Of a stretch of 64,000 bases of DNA, positions 52,250-60,735 are shown piece after piece. The notes under the pieces were generated by a model. That model had not been told where the DNA came from and searched no databases. It was given only the letters and a program-made list of their open reading frames with translations. Source of the DNA: JAPSGM01 sp963777045 (GTDB lineage: Bacteria; Chloroflexota; Limnocylindria; QHBO01); assembly GCA_963777045.1 (NCBI GenBank), contig CAVZPD010000028.1:62001-126000 (forward strand). Reading direction: 5' to 3'. Each line of letters opens with the position of its first letter. Within the stretch, counting starts at the first letter, position 1. Both the position numbers and the translations under genes were made by a program.

Positions 52250-52714
52250 ATGGCAACCGTTCGCAGCCGCGCCTGGGTGGCGGCACCCATCGAGCAGGTC
52301 TTCGCCTTCTTCGACGATCCCGCCAACCTCGGCCGCCTGATGCCGCCGCCGGTCTCCATTCGGCTGGAGGCGGTCGAGCCCGCTCCGCCGCGACCGGGCA
52401 GCGTCTTCACCTTCAGCTACGGGATCGGTCCGCTGCGGCGGCGCTGGGTCGTGCGCCTGCTCGAGCGCGAGGTGCCGCAGCGCTTCGTGGACGAGACGCT
52501 CTCCGGCCCCATGGTCCGTTTCCACCACACCCACGGCTTCATCCCGGCGCGTCGCGGGACGTGGATAACCGACGAGATCGACTACCGGGTCGGGCCGGGC
52601 GGCCGGCTGGGTGCGGTGCTCGATTGGTTCGCCGGCGGGGTCATGCGCGCGACCTTCATCTGGCGTGCGGCACGGCAGCGACAGCTCCTGGGCTCGGCAG
52701 GAAGCGCGGACTAG
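52250..52714 (+). CDS. SRPBCC (START-like) family protein
   Basis: A 154-residue protein with AAPIEQVFAFFDDPANLGRLMPPP at the start, the beta-alpha opening of the SRPBCC/CoxG-like fold, and GTWITDEIDYRVGPGGRLGAVLDWF near the end. It probably binds a hydrophobic ligand in a deep pocket. Not part of the locus that follows (gap 58 nt), though on the same strand. Function unknown. Confidence 0.83.
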   Translation: MATVRSRAWVAAPIEQVFAFFDDPANLGRLMPPPVSIRLEAVEPAPPRPGSVFTFSYGIGPLRRRWVVRLLEREVPQRFVDETLSGPMVRFHHTHGFIPARRGTWITDEIDYRVGPGGRLGAVLDWFAGGVMRATFIWRAARQRQLLGSAGSAD

Positions 52715-52772
52715 TTCTCCCCGGACCCGGGGGTCGCCGGGGCCACCGCTCGGCTGGTTGCACCCGGTGGGC

Positions 52773-53720
52773 ATGCCGCGTACCGTGCGGTGCACCATGG
52801 ACCGCGCGCTCGTCGACTGGTACCGGCGCTTCCCGGAGGGCTGGTGGGGGTACCACTGGACGCTGCCGATGCCCATGAGCGCGGTCGAGATCGTCCGCTC
52901 CGGCAGCCTCGACGCACGCCTGATGGCAACCCTCTGGGCGGTCGTCGCGCGCCGCCGCGGGGTCATGCTCGCCTCGGAGGCGCCACAGGCCGGCAAGACC
53001 ACCACCCTCTCAGCGCTGGTCGACTTCCTGCCGGAAGACACGGTGGGCGTCTTCCTTCGTGGCTGGGGCCAGGACATGTCATGGACCGATGAGATCGGCG
53101 CGGATCGCGGCTACCTGCTGGTCAACGAGATGAGCGACCACCTGCCGATCTACGTCTGGGGCGCCAACGCGCGGGCGGCCCTCCGCCTGACGGGGCAGGG
53201 CTACGGCTTCGGTGGAACGATGCACGCCGATTCGCTCGACGAGGCCCTGGCCTGCCTGCGCGGCGAGCTGCGCGCCACGGACGCAGACCTGGCGGGCCTC
53301 ACGCTCTACCTCCAGTACTCGGCCTACTTCACGCCCTCCGGCATGTACCGGCGCGTCGAGGAGGCCTGGCACCTGCGGACCGATGGAGCGGGGGAGCTCG
53401 CCCCGGTTCGGCTCGCGGCGCTTGACGGCGGCCGCTCGCCGAGCCTGACCGGTGCCCAGCGCCTGCCGGTCCCCCCCACGCTGCCCGACGACGGCGGTCG
53501 CAGCGCGCGGTCGCTGGTGCATGAGCCGGCGGCCTATGCTGCCCTGGCCGCATCCCTCGGGACCGACCTCGGTGAGCTCGAGCGCGAGCTCGGCGAGCGG
53601 GCAGCATTCCTCGCCGCACTCGAGGAGCGCGGCATCTGCGGCCCGGCCGAGGTGGCCGTCGCCGCGGCCAGCTACCCGCACCTACCAGCGTCCCAGTCGC
53701 CCGAAGGAGCCAGCGCATGA
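52773..53720 (+). CDS. VirB11/PilT-like P-loop ATPase domain protein
   Basis: A 315-residue protein. A P-loop EAPQAGKTTTLSALVDFLPE lies at about 69-88, a variant Walker A. Downstream features resemble type II/IV secretion ATPases: GYGFGGTMHADSLDEALACLRGEL (the His-box of that family) near 150-175, preceded by YLLVNEMSDHLPIYVWG. It lacks the full-length N-terminal domain of transport ATPases. The stop codon overlaps the MoxR gene start (ATGA), so it is the first gene of a three-gene locus. The start is uncertain between 52773 and 52797; 52773 has a GGTGG-like site. No pilus or secretion partner is nearby. Confidence 0.72.
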   Translation: MPRTVRCTMDRALVDWYRRFPEGWWGYHWTLPMPMSAVEIVRSGSLDARLMATLWAVVARRRGVMLASEAPQAGKTTTLSALVDFLPEDTVGVFLRGWGQDMSWTDEIGADRGYLLVNEMSDHLPIYVWGANARAALRLTGQGYGFGGTMHADSLDEALACLRGELRATDADLAGLTLYLQYSAYFTPSGMYRRVEEAWHLRTDGAGELAPVRLAALDGGRSPSLTGAQRLPVPPTLPDDGGRSARSLVHEPAAYAALAASLGTDLGELERELGERAAFLAALEERGICGPAEVAVAAASYPHLPASQSPEGASA

Positions 53721-55132
53721 CCTCAGCCCCCGCCATCGCCACGCTCGGTGAGCTGCGTGCCGCCGGTTATCGGCCGCGCAGCGTGAAGGAGGAGATGCGC
53801 GCCAACCTGCTGGCGCAGCTGCGCAGCAGCGAGACGTTCCTGCCGGGGATCCTCGGCTACACCGAAACGGTACTGCCGCAGATCGAGAACGCGATCCTGG
53901 CCGGGCAGGACATCATCCTGCTCGGAGAGCGCGGCCAGGCCAAGAGCCGCATCGCACGTTCCCTCGTCGCGCTCCTCGACGAGTGGGTGCCGGAGGTCGC
54001 CGGTGCGGAGCTCCACGACGATCCGCTCGGCCCGGTCAGCCCCTTCGCACGTGCCCAGGTCGCGCAGCACGGCGACGAGACGCCCATCGCCTGGCTGCAC
54101 CGCGACGACCGCTACGGCGAGAAGCTGGCGACGCCGGACATCACCATCGCCGACCTCGTCGGCGAGGTCGATCCCATCAAGGTGGCGGAGGGCCGCTACC
54201 TCTCGGACGCGCTGACGATCCACTACGGCCTGCTGCCGCGCACCAACCGGGGCATCTTCGCCCTGAACGAGCTGCCGGACCTGGCGGAGCGGATCCAGGT
54301 CGGCCTCCTCAACCTGATGGAGGAGCGCGACGTCCAGATCCGGGGCTACAAGGTTCGCCTGGAGCTCGACCTGTTCGTGATCGCATCGGCCAACCCGGAG
54401 GACTACACCAGCCGTGGACGGATCATCACGCCGCTGAAGGACCGCTTCGGGGCGCAGATCCGGACGCACTACCCCGAGGACCCGGAGGTCGAGATCGCCA
54501 TCGTCGAGGCCGAGCGGATGGCCTTCGAGGACGAGGCGGCTGCATCGGTCCCGGTGCAGGTGCCCGGCTTCATGCGCGAGATCGTGGCCGAGCTGTCGCA
54601 GCTTGCCCGCCGCTCGTCGGAGGTGAGCCAGCGCTCCGGCGTGAGCGTGCGCGTGACGATCGCGAACCACGAGACGCTGCTCGCCGCGGCGCTGAAGCGC
54701 GCCGTGCGGCTCGACGAGCCGGCCGCTGCGCCGCGCATCAGCGACCTGCCGGCCGTGGTGGCATCGACTGCCGGCAAGATCGAGCTGGAGACGCTGGGCG
54801 ACGAGACGCGCGAGGACCGCGTCATCGAAAAGCTGGTGCAGCGGGCGATCGCCAACGTCTTCAATCGCCACTTCCCGCTCTCGGAGCTCGTCCCGCTGAT
54901 CGAGCAGTTCGAGTCGGGCGCCGACGCCGAGGTCGGCGAGGAGGTCCCGTCCTCCCGTCACGAGGCCCTCGCCAACGAGATCCCGGAGCTCGGGCGGGCG
55001 GTGGGACGGCTCGACGTGGGCGAGTCGCCGGCGGGACTCGCTTCCGGCGTCGAGTTCGTGCTGGAGGGGCTGCACCTCAACCGGCGGCTCAACAAGGAGC
55101 GGCGTGGCGGCGGCGTCCGCTATGCCCGCTAG
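53717..55132 (+). CDS. MoxR/ChlI-like AAA+ ATPase
   Basis: A 471-residue AAA+ ATPase with Walker A GERGQAKSR at 70-78, Walker B region GIFALNELPDLAERIQVGLLNLMEERDVQIRG, sensor segment FVIASANPEDYTSRGRIITPLKDRF. This is the ChlI/MoxR group that works with VWA partners in metal insertion or protein maturation. The adjacent VWA gene fits, but the third partner (ChlH-type) is missing, so it is not magnesium chelatase proper. Upstream overlap with the ATPase gene (ATGA). Probably helps assemble or activate a large complex or cofactor. Confidence 0.86.
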   Translation: MTSAPAIATLGELRAAGYRPRSVKEEMRANLLAQLRSSETFLPGILGYTETVLPQIENAILAGQDIILLGERGQAKSRIARSLVALLDEWVPEVAGAELHDDPLGPVSPFARAQVAQHGDETPIAWLHRDDRYGEKLATPDITIADLVGEVDPIKVAEGRYLSDALTIHYGLLPRTNRGIFALNELPDLAERIQVGLLNLMEERDVQIRGYKVRLELDLFVIASANPEDYTSRGRIITPLKDRFGAQIRTHYPEDPEVEIAIVEAERMAFEDEAAASVPVQVPGFMREIVAELSQLARRSSEVSQRSGVSVRVTIANHETLLAAALKRAVRLDEPAAAPRISDLPAVVASTAGKIELETLGDETREDRVIEKLVQRAIANVFNRHFPLSELVPLIEQFESGADAEVGEEVPSSRHEALANEIPELGRAVGRLDVGESPAGLASGVEFVLEGLHLNRRLNKERRGGGVRYAR

Positions 55133-55150
55133 CCCGGCCGCCGTACCGGC

Positions 55151-57193
55151 ATGAGCCGCTACCGCTACTCCCGCTGGGACGGGAGTCAGCTGCTGCCGCC
55201 GTTCGACGCGGACGACGTGCTCGACGCGCTCTCGGACGACGTCCTGGCCGAGGGCGACATCCGGCGCGCCCTGCAGCGGCTCATGCAGCGCGGCATGCGC
55301 GGGACGCGCGGCGGCGACGTGCCGGGGCTGCGCCGCATGGTCGACCGGATGCGCGAGCGCCGGCAGGCCGAGCTGGAGCGCACCCACCTCGACGGCGTGC
55401 TCGACGGCCTGGGTGAGCGCCTGGACGAGATTTTGGGGCAGGAACGGGCGGGGATCGACCGACGCCTTCGACAGGCGGAAGGGGCCGCCCTCGACGCGCC
55501 GCCCGGGGAGGAGCAGGAGCAGGCACGGATGGCGGAGCAGGTGCTGCGGCGAGCGGCCCAGCAGCGACGCGACCGGCTGGATGCCCTGCCACCTGGACTT
55601 GCCGGGCGCCTGCACGGGCTGCGTGACTACGAGTTCATGGATCCGGCGGCGCGGGACGCGTTCAACGCCCTGACCGACGAGCTCCGACAGCAGCTGATGC
55701 AGACCTACTTCCAGGGGCTCAAGGAGGGCGTCGCCGGCCTGACGCCCGAGGACCTGGATGGGGTGCGCCAGATGGTCCGCGACCTCAACGCACTGCTCGA
55801 GAAGCACGCCTCCGGAGCCGATACGCGTGCCGACTTCGACGCCTTCATGGCGCACCACGGGCAGTACTTCCCGCCGGGCATCGGCAGCGTCGAGGAGCTC
55901 GTCGATCACCTGCACCGGCAGGCCTCGCAGATGGCCTCGCTGCTGGCCGGCATGAGCCCGCAGATGCGCGACGAGCTGCAGCAGATGATGGACGACCTGC
56001 TGCGCGACGACCGGCTGCGCTGGGACATGGCGCGTCTCGCGGGCAACCTGCAGTCGATGCGCCCCGACGCGCCCTTCGGCGAGCCGTATCCCTTCTCGGG
56101 TGACGAGCCGATGGGCCTGGTCGACGCCCTGGCGGCCATCGACCGGCAGCAGCAGTACGACGAGATGGAGGAGCAGCTGCTGGCCGCGCGCGATCCGGAG
56201 GGGCTCGACCGGCTCGACGCCGAGCTGCTGCGGGACCTCGGCGGCGACGAGGCTGCCGAGGACCTCGACCAGCTGCGCGAGCTCACCAGGGCGCTGGAGG
56301 AGGCTGGCTACCTGGAGCGCGACGGCGGCCGACTCGAGCTGACCCCGCGCGCCGCACGCAAGCTCGGCATGCGTGCCCTCACTGACATCTTCAGCCGCCT
56401 CCGCCGGGAGTCGCTCGGCGGGCATCCGCTCCCGATGTCGGGGAGCGGCGGCGAGCCGACCGACGAGACGAAGCGGTGGGAGCACGGCGACCCCTTCGCC
56501 GTCGATCTCAACCGCACGCTCTTCAATGCCATGGCGCGCGGCGCGGATGGTGCCGGCGGCGTGCCCCTGCGTCTCGACGTCGAGGACTTCGAGGTCCGCC
56601 GGCACGAGGAGACGACCGTCTCCTCGACCGTGCTGCTGCTCGACATGAGCCGATCCATGCTGCTGCGCGGATGCTCGACCGCGGCCAAGCGGGTCGCGAT
56701 GGCGCTCCACACCCTGATCCACACCCGCTACCCGCGCGACCGCCTGTTCGTGGTCGGCTTCGCCTACTACGCCCGGCAGATCAAGCCCGAGGCGATCGCC
56801 ACGCTTTCGCCCTACGAGTTCGAGTACGGGACGAACCTGCAGCACGCCCTGATGATCGCGCGGCAGCTGCTGGGCAGGCGCAGCGGCGGCAACAAGGAGA
56901 TCGTGGTGATCACCGACGGTGAGCCGACGGCGCATATCCAGAACGGCCAGGTCGAGTTCGCCTACCCGCCCACCAGCCGCACGATGCAGTCGACCCTGCG
57001 CGAGGTCGGCCGCGCCACGCGCGAGGGGATCGTGATCAACACGTTCATGCTCGAGCGCTCGCGCTACCTCTCCGACTTCGTTGACCTGATGAGCCGCATC
57101 AATCGCGGGCGCGCCTTCTACGTCGAGCCCGAACACCTTGGCGAGTACGTCCTGGTCGACTACGTGAGCAAGAAGACGAAGCGGGTGGCCTGA
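55151..57193 (+). CDS. VWA-domain protein (MoxR partner)
   Basis: A 680-residue cytoplasmic protein. The first 480 residues are helical, rich in Arg/Glu/Leu, and Asp-rich (e.g. DDLLRDDRLRWDMARLAGNLQ). The C-terminal VWA domain starts near 490 and has the MIDAS motif LLDMSRSM (Asp-x-Ser-x-Ser) near 500 with ITDGEPTAH. It pairs with the MoxR-type ATPase in the preceding gene, 18 nt apart, a well-known partnership in which the VWA protein binds a metal-loaded client. ATG 55151. No secretion signal. Client unknown. Confidence 0.86.
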   Translation: MSRYRYSRWDGSQLLPPFDADDVLDALSDDVLAEGDIRRALQRLMQRGMRGTRGGDVPGLRRMVDRMRERRQAELERTHLDGVLDGLGERLDEILGQERAGIDRRLRQAEGAALDAPPGEEQEQARMAEQVLRRAAQQRRDRLDALPPGLAGRLHGLRDYEFMDPAARDAFNALTDELRQQLMQTYFQGLKEGVAGLTPEDLDGVRQMVRDLNALLEKHASGADTRADFDAFMAHHGQYFPPGIGSVEELVDHLHRQASQMASLLAGMSPQMRDELQQMMDDLLRDDRLRWDMARLAGNLQSMRPDAPFGEPYPFSGDEPMGLVDALAAIDRQQQYDEMEEQLLAARDPEGLDRLDAELLRDLGGDEAAEDLDQLRELTRALEEAGYLERDGGRLELTPRAARKLGMRALTDIFSRLRRESLGGHPLPMSGSGGEPTDETKRWEHGDPFAVDLNRTLFNAMARGADGAGGVPLRLDVEDFEVRRHEETTVSSTVLLLDMSRSMLLRGCSTAAKRVAMALHTLIHTRYPRDRLFVVGFAYYARQIKPEAIATLSPYEFEYGTNLQHALMIARQLLGRRSGGNKEIVVITDGEPTAHIQNGQVEFAYPPTSRTMQSTLREVGRATREGIVINTFMLERSRYLSDFVDLMSRINRGRAFYVEPEHLGEYVLVDYVSKKTKRVA

Positions 57194-57195
57194 CC

Positions 57196-58110
57196 GTGGC
57201 GAGAGCGTTGAAGGTGGGGGTCCAGCTGCCGGAGGTGGAGTACGTCGCGAGCTGGGACGAGCAGCGGCGCATGGCGCAGACGGCCGAGGCGATCGGGCTC
57301 GACTCGATCTGGGTCGGCGACCACCTGCTCTACCGCGACGACGGGCTGCCGACCCGGGCTCCGTGGGAGGCGTGGACGAGCCTGGCCGCGCTCGCCGCCG
57401 TCACCCGTCGCGTGCAGCTGGGGCCGCTCGTGGCCGCGACGAGCTTCCACAACCCCGCGATGATCGCCAAGATGGCGGCGACCATCGACGAAGTCAGTGG
57501 CGGCAGGCTCATCCTCGGCCTGGGAGCCGGCTGGAACGAGGTCGAGTACTCGGCCTACGGCTTTCCCTACGACCACCGCGTGAGCCGCTTCGAGGAGGCC
57601 TTCACCATCATCCGCACCCTCCTGCGCGAGGGGCGCTGCGACTTCCACGGCACCTACTACCAGCTCGATGACTGCGTGCTCCTGCCGCGGGGGCCGCGGC
57701 CGGCCGGTCCGCCGCTGATGATCGGATCCGAGGGACCTCGCATGCTGGGCATCACCCTCCCCCACGTGGCGTCGTGGAACGCCTGGTTCACCTGGTTCGC
57801 GAACTCTCCCGACGGCTACCGGCCGATGCGCCAGAAGATCGACGAGGCCTGCCGCCTGGCCGGTCGCGACCCGGATGACGTCGAGCGCACGGTTGCGCTC
57901 TTCGTGGCGTTTCCCGGGTCCCAGGGCCGTTCGATGGGCGACCTCGAGACCGAAGATGCCGATGCCATCAGCGGAGAGCCGGAGGTGCTGGAGCCGATGC
58001 TGCGCGCCTTCGCCGACGAGGGCGTCGCGCACGTGCAGCTGGTGCTCGACCCGATCAACGCGGACACCATCCGCGCCCTCGTGCCCACCCTGGAGCGGCT
58101 GGAGCGCTGA
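57196..58110 (+). CDS. Luciferase-like F420-type oxidoreductase
   Basis: A 304-residue TIM-barrel protein of the bacterial-luciferase superfamily: LKVGVQLPEVEYVASWDEQRR, GLDSIWVGDHLLYRDDG, RRVQLGPLVAATSFHNPAMIAKMAATIDEVSGGRLILGLGAGWNEVE. This matches the F420-dependent class, close to TIGR03619-type enzymes. It starts with GTG 57196, 2 nt after the VWA stop, so it may be transcribed with that locus, though its chemistry seems unrelated. Substrate unknown. Confidence 0.88.
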   Translation: MARALKVGVQLPEVEYVASWDEQRRMAQTAEAIGLDSIWVGDHLLYRDDGLPTRAPWEAWTSLAALAAVTRRVQLGPLVAATSFHNPAMIAKMAATIDEVSGGRLILGLGAGWNEVEYSAYGFPYDHRVSRFEEAFTIIRTLLREGRCDFHGTYYQLDDCVLLPRGPRPAGPPLMIGSEGPRMLGITLPHVASWNAWFTWFANSPDGYRPMRQKIDEACRLAGRDPDDVERTVALFVAFPGSQGRSMGDLETEDADAISGEPEVLEPMLRAFADEGVAHVQLVLDPINADTIRALVPTLERLER

Positions 58111-58143
58111 AGCGGCGCGGGCGGCTGGTATCCTCGGCCGACG

Positions 58144-58512
58144 ATGGATGAGCTGCCCGAAGCATTGCCCCTGGGAGCCACGGGACGCCTCGAAGCCCAG
58201 CCCCTGGTCAACGCCAGCGGCAACCATGCGCTCCTGCTCCGGGAGGGCGAGACGTCTCGGGCGCTGATCACGGGGGAGGCCGCCGAGGGCCGTGACCGCG
58301 TCATCGTCGTCCCGCTCGACGACGACGTGGAGCTCCACGTGGACGGTGACGCGCTGGCCGTCTGGCTGGCACAGGGATCGGTCACCAGCCGGGCTGCGGC
58401 GGCGCCGGCGTGGGCCAGCTTCATCGGCCTGGCGCTGGTGCTCGCGTTCGTCGGCTTCGCGGTCGTCGGCTCCATCACCGCGTTCGGCTGGCTGCTGGAG
58501 CTCCTCTCGTGA
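58144..58512 (+). CDS. Single-pass membrane protein of unknown function
   Basis: 122 residues: an acidic beta-rich N-terminal region (about 1-85) and one membrane helix near 92-114 (FIGLALVLAFVGFAVVGSITAFG). No family recognised. It is coupled to the next gene (GTG in its stop codon). The N-terminal part presumably faces the cytoplasm. Confidence 0.6.
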   Translation: MDELPEALPLGATGRLEAQPLVNASGNHALLLREGETSRALITGEAAEGRDRVIVVPLDDDVELHVDGDALAVWLAQGSVTSRAAAAPAWASFIGLALVLAFVGFAVVGSITAFGWLLELLS

Positions 58513-58799
58513 TCCAGCTGCCGCCAACCGGCCTGATCGCCATGCGGATCCGCGCCGAGTACGGGTCAGCGGACGGGTTCGTCGAGACGCTCGAGCGGGC
58601 CCTCGTGCGTGGCGGCGAACGCGGCGCGACGATCGTCGCGCTGCTAGACGTTGGGGACCTGGCCATCCACATTCCGCGCGAGGACGGTCCCTCCTGGAAC
58701 AGCGTGCCGCTGCTGCACCTGCATCGTGGCGACCGCCCTGGGCCGCAGGACTGGATGGCGGCCAACGCGGTGCTCGAGAAGCTCGAGCGCTACCGGTGA
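58509..58799 (+). CDS. Small hypothetical protein, 96 residues
   Basis: Starts with GTG in the preceding stop codon (GTGA) and ends in the flavin reductase start (GTGA), so all three are translated as one unit. The sequence has no membrane segment or known motif: IRAEYGSADGFVETLERALVRGGERGATIVALLDVGDLAIHIPRED. A later in-frame ATG (58542) would give a shorter protein. Function unknown; conservation between neighbours would tell whether it is real. Confidence 0.5.
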   Translation: MIQLPPTGLIAMRIRAEYGSADGFVETLERALVRGGERGATIVALLDVGDLAIHIPREDGPSWNSVPLLHLHRGDRPGPQDWMAANAVLEKLERYR

Positions 58800-59398
58800 G
58801 CAGCGAGGACCAGCCGGAGGCCGCCGCGGCGGTCGAGCCCGCCGCAGCCGCCCAGCAGCGCATCGATCGGGAGCCCGCCGGCGGCGCGGTGGCGCCAATC
58901 ACGCCGGATCAGCAACGGACGCTGCGCTCGATGATGGCTCGCTTCGCGACCGGCGTGACCGTGGTGGCTGCGCGGCAGGGGCCCCTGCTGGCGGGTATGA
59001 CGGCCAACGCCATCGCCAGCATCAGCATCGACCCGCCGCTGATGATGGCGAGCATCGGCCAGACCTCGGAGACGCACGACGCGATCCTCGGCAGCCACTC
59101 CTTCGCGATCAGCGTGCTGAGCGAGCGGCAGCGGGGGATCGCCGACTGCTTCGCGCAGCCCACCACGGCGGCCAAGCTGCGCCGCTTCTGCGACGCGCCC
59201 TGGCACGAAGGCGAGACGGGCTCGCCGATCCTCGATGCCGCTATCGCGTACTTCGACTGCCGGTTGATTGCGCGGCATCCGGCAGGCGACCACACCATCT
59301 TCATTGGCGAGATCGTTGCCGCGGGGTTCGACGAGGGTGAGGATCCGCTGATCTGGTACGCGTCGCGCTATCGGCGGCTGGCCGACCAGGAGGCCTAG
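58796..59398 (+). CDS. Flavin reductase-domain protein
   Basis: A 200-residue protein of the FMN-binding split-barrel flavin-reductase family (HpaC-like): RSMMARFATGVTVVAARQGPLLAGMTANAIASISIDPPLMMASI, SFAISVLSERQRGIADCFA, and DHTIFIGEIVAAG. It supplies reduced flavin to a monooxygenase, or is itself a reductase. The first 35 residues are Ala/Pro-rich and unstructured. Start GTG 58796 overlaps the previous gene. Converges with gabT. Confidence 0.87.
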   Translation: MSSEDQPEAAAAVEPAAAAQQRIDREPAGGAVAPITPDQQRTLRSMMARFATGVTVVAARQGPLLAGMTANAIASISIDPPLMMASIGQTSETHDAILGSHSFAISVLSERQRGIADCFAQPTTAAKLRRFCDAPWHEGETGSPILDAAIAYFDCRLIARHPAGDHTIFIGEIVAAGFDEGEDPLIWYASRYRRLADQEA

Positions 59399-60735
59399 GC
59401 CCGGCCCATCGCCTCCAGCGCCGCAGCGATGATTCCGATCGCCGCGTCGATCTCGGCATCGGTGGTGACCAGCGGCGGGATCACCCGTACGACCTGGCCG
59501 TACGTCCCGCAGCTGAGCAGCAGCAGCCGGCGGTCGAACGCCTCGTGCAGGACCGCCTTGGCCAGGTCCGGCCGTGGCGCCAGCGTGTCCGGGTCCGCGA
59601 ACTCGATCCCGACCATCAGCCCGCGGCCTCGAACCTCGGCCACGGCCGGGTGGGCCGCGGCGACGTGGCGAATGCCCGAGAGCAGCCGTTCGCCCTGGTA
59701 CGCCGCGTTCTGCAGCAGTCCCTCCGCGGCGATGACGTCGAGCGTGGCGAGCGCCGCGGCACAGGCGACCGCGTTGCCGCCGTAGGTGCCGCCGTGCGCG
59801 CCCGGGCCGAGCAGCTCCAGCAGGGAGCGGCGCGCCAGGATGCCGGAGAGCGGCATGCCCGAAGCCAGGCCCTTGGCCATCACCACGATGTCGGGGCGCG
59901 CGTCGTACCAGTCGCTGGCCCACATCTTCCCGGTGCGGCCGAAGCCGGTCTGCACCTCGTCGGCGATGAGCAGGATGCCATGTCGGTCGGCCACCGCGCG
60001 CAGGGCGGGGAGGAAGCCATCCGGCGGGACGACGTACCCGCCCTCGCCCAGGATCGGCTCGACCAGGAAGGCGGCCACGTCATCGGGATAGACCATCGTC
60101 GCGAAGAGCTCGTCGATGGCGGACAGCGTGAAGGCGAGCGCGGCGCCATCGGTCCGGCCGGTGGGATTGCGCAGGACGTACGGGAACGGGACGTGGAAGA
60201 CGCCGCCGCCGGGGACCGGCTCGAAGTGGCCGCGGTACTTGACGCCGGAGCTCGTCAGCGCCATGGCGGCGTGGGTCCGACCATGGAAGCCGCCGCGGAA
60301 GGCCACGATCCCGGGCCGCCGGGTGGCCTGCTTGGCGAGCTTGACCGACGCCTCGATCGCCTCGGCGCCGGAGTTGGAGAGGAAGAGCGCCGCCTCCTCG
60401 CCGGGATCGAGACCCGGCATCGTCCGCGGCAGGCGCTCGTGCAGCTCCAGGCCGGGCTTGTGGTAGAGGATGTTCTGCTGCGCGTGGATGATGCGGGCCG
60501 CCTGGTCGGCGATGGCCGCCACCACCCGGGGGTGGGCATGCCCGGTGTTCGTCACGCCGATGCCGCTGGTGTAGTCGAGGTAGCGCGTCCCGTCGATGGT
60601 CTCGATCCAGCTGCCCTCGCCGCGCTCGACCACGAGGTCGGTGTAGCGCGCCCAGACCGGCGGGACGCCGCTGCGGCGGGCGAGCCAATGCTCCTGCTCG
60701 CCGGCGGTCAGAAGGTCGGTGGCGTGTTGATCCAT
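59395..60735 (-). CDS. gabT: Class III aminotransferase, 4-aminobutyrate aminotransferase-like
   Basis: A 446-residue PLP enzyme. The Schiff-base Lys is K288 in VVMAKGLASGMPLSG, the PLP segment IADEVQTGFGRTGKMWASDWY, and SNSGAEAIEASVKLAKQATRR plus FHGRTHAAMALTSS are typical of GABA/ornithine-type class III enzymes. It transfers the amino group of GABA or a similar omega-amino acid to 2-oxoglutarate. It overlaps the regulator gene upstream by 28 nt and lies at the end of the polyamine-like operon. Exact substrate is by similarity. Confidence 0.88.
   Translation of the reverse strand: MDQHATDLLTAGEQEHWLARRSGVPPVWARYTDLVVERGEGSWIETIDGTRYLDYTSGIGVTNTGHAHPRVVAAIADQAARIIHAQQNILYHKPGLELHERLPRTMPGLDPGEEAALFLSNSGAEAIEASVKLAKQATRRPGIVAFRGGFHGRTHAAMALTSSGVKYRGHFEPVPGGGVFHVPFPYVLRNPTGRTDGAALAFTLSAIDELFATMVYPDDVAAFLVEPILGEGGYVVPPDGFLPALRAVADRHGILLIADEVQTGFGRTGKMWASDWYDARPDIVVMAKGLASGMPLSGILARRSLLELLGPGAHGGTYGGNAVACAAALATLDVIAAEGLLQNAAYQGERLLSGIRHVAAAHPAVAEVRGRGLMVGIEFADPDTLAPRPDLAKAVLHEAFDRRLLLLSCGTYGQVVRVIPPLVTTDAEIDAAIGIIAAALEAMGRA

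Noticed and set aside
53723..57136. 1137-residue open frame on the minus strand
   Set aside because: Antisense to the MoxR and VWA genes, which have clear motifs in the plus frame; long antisense frames are expected at this GC content.
53717..57193. Magnesium chelatase (ChlI/ChlD)
   Set aside because: No ChlH or tetrapyrrole genes nearby; the VWA protein lacks the ChlD AAA domain. The general MoxR-VWA assignment is safer.
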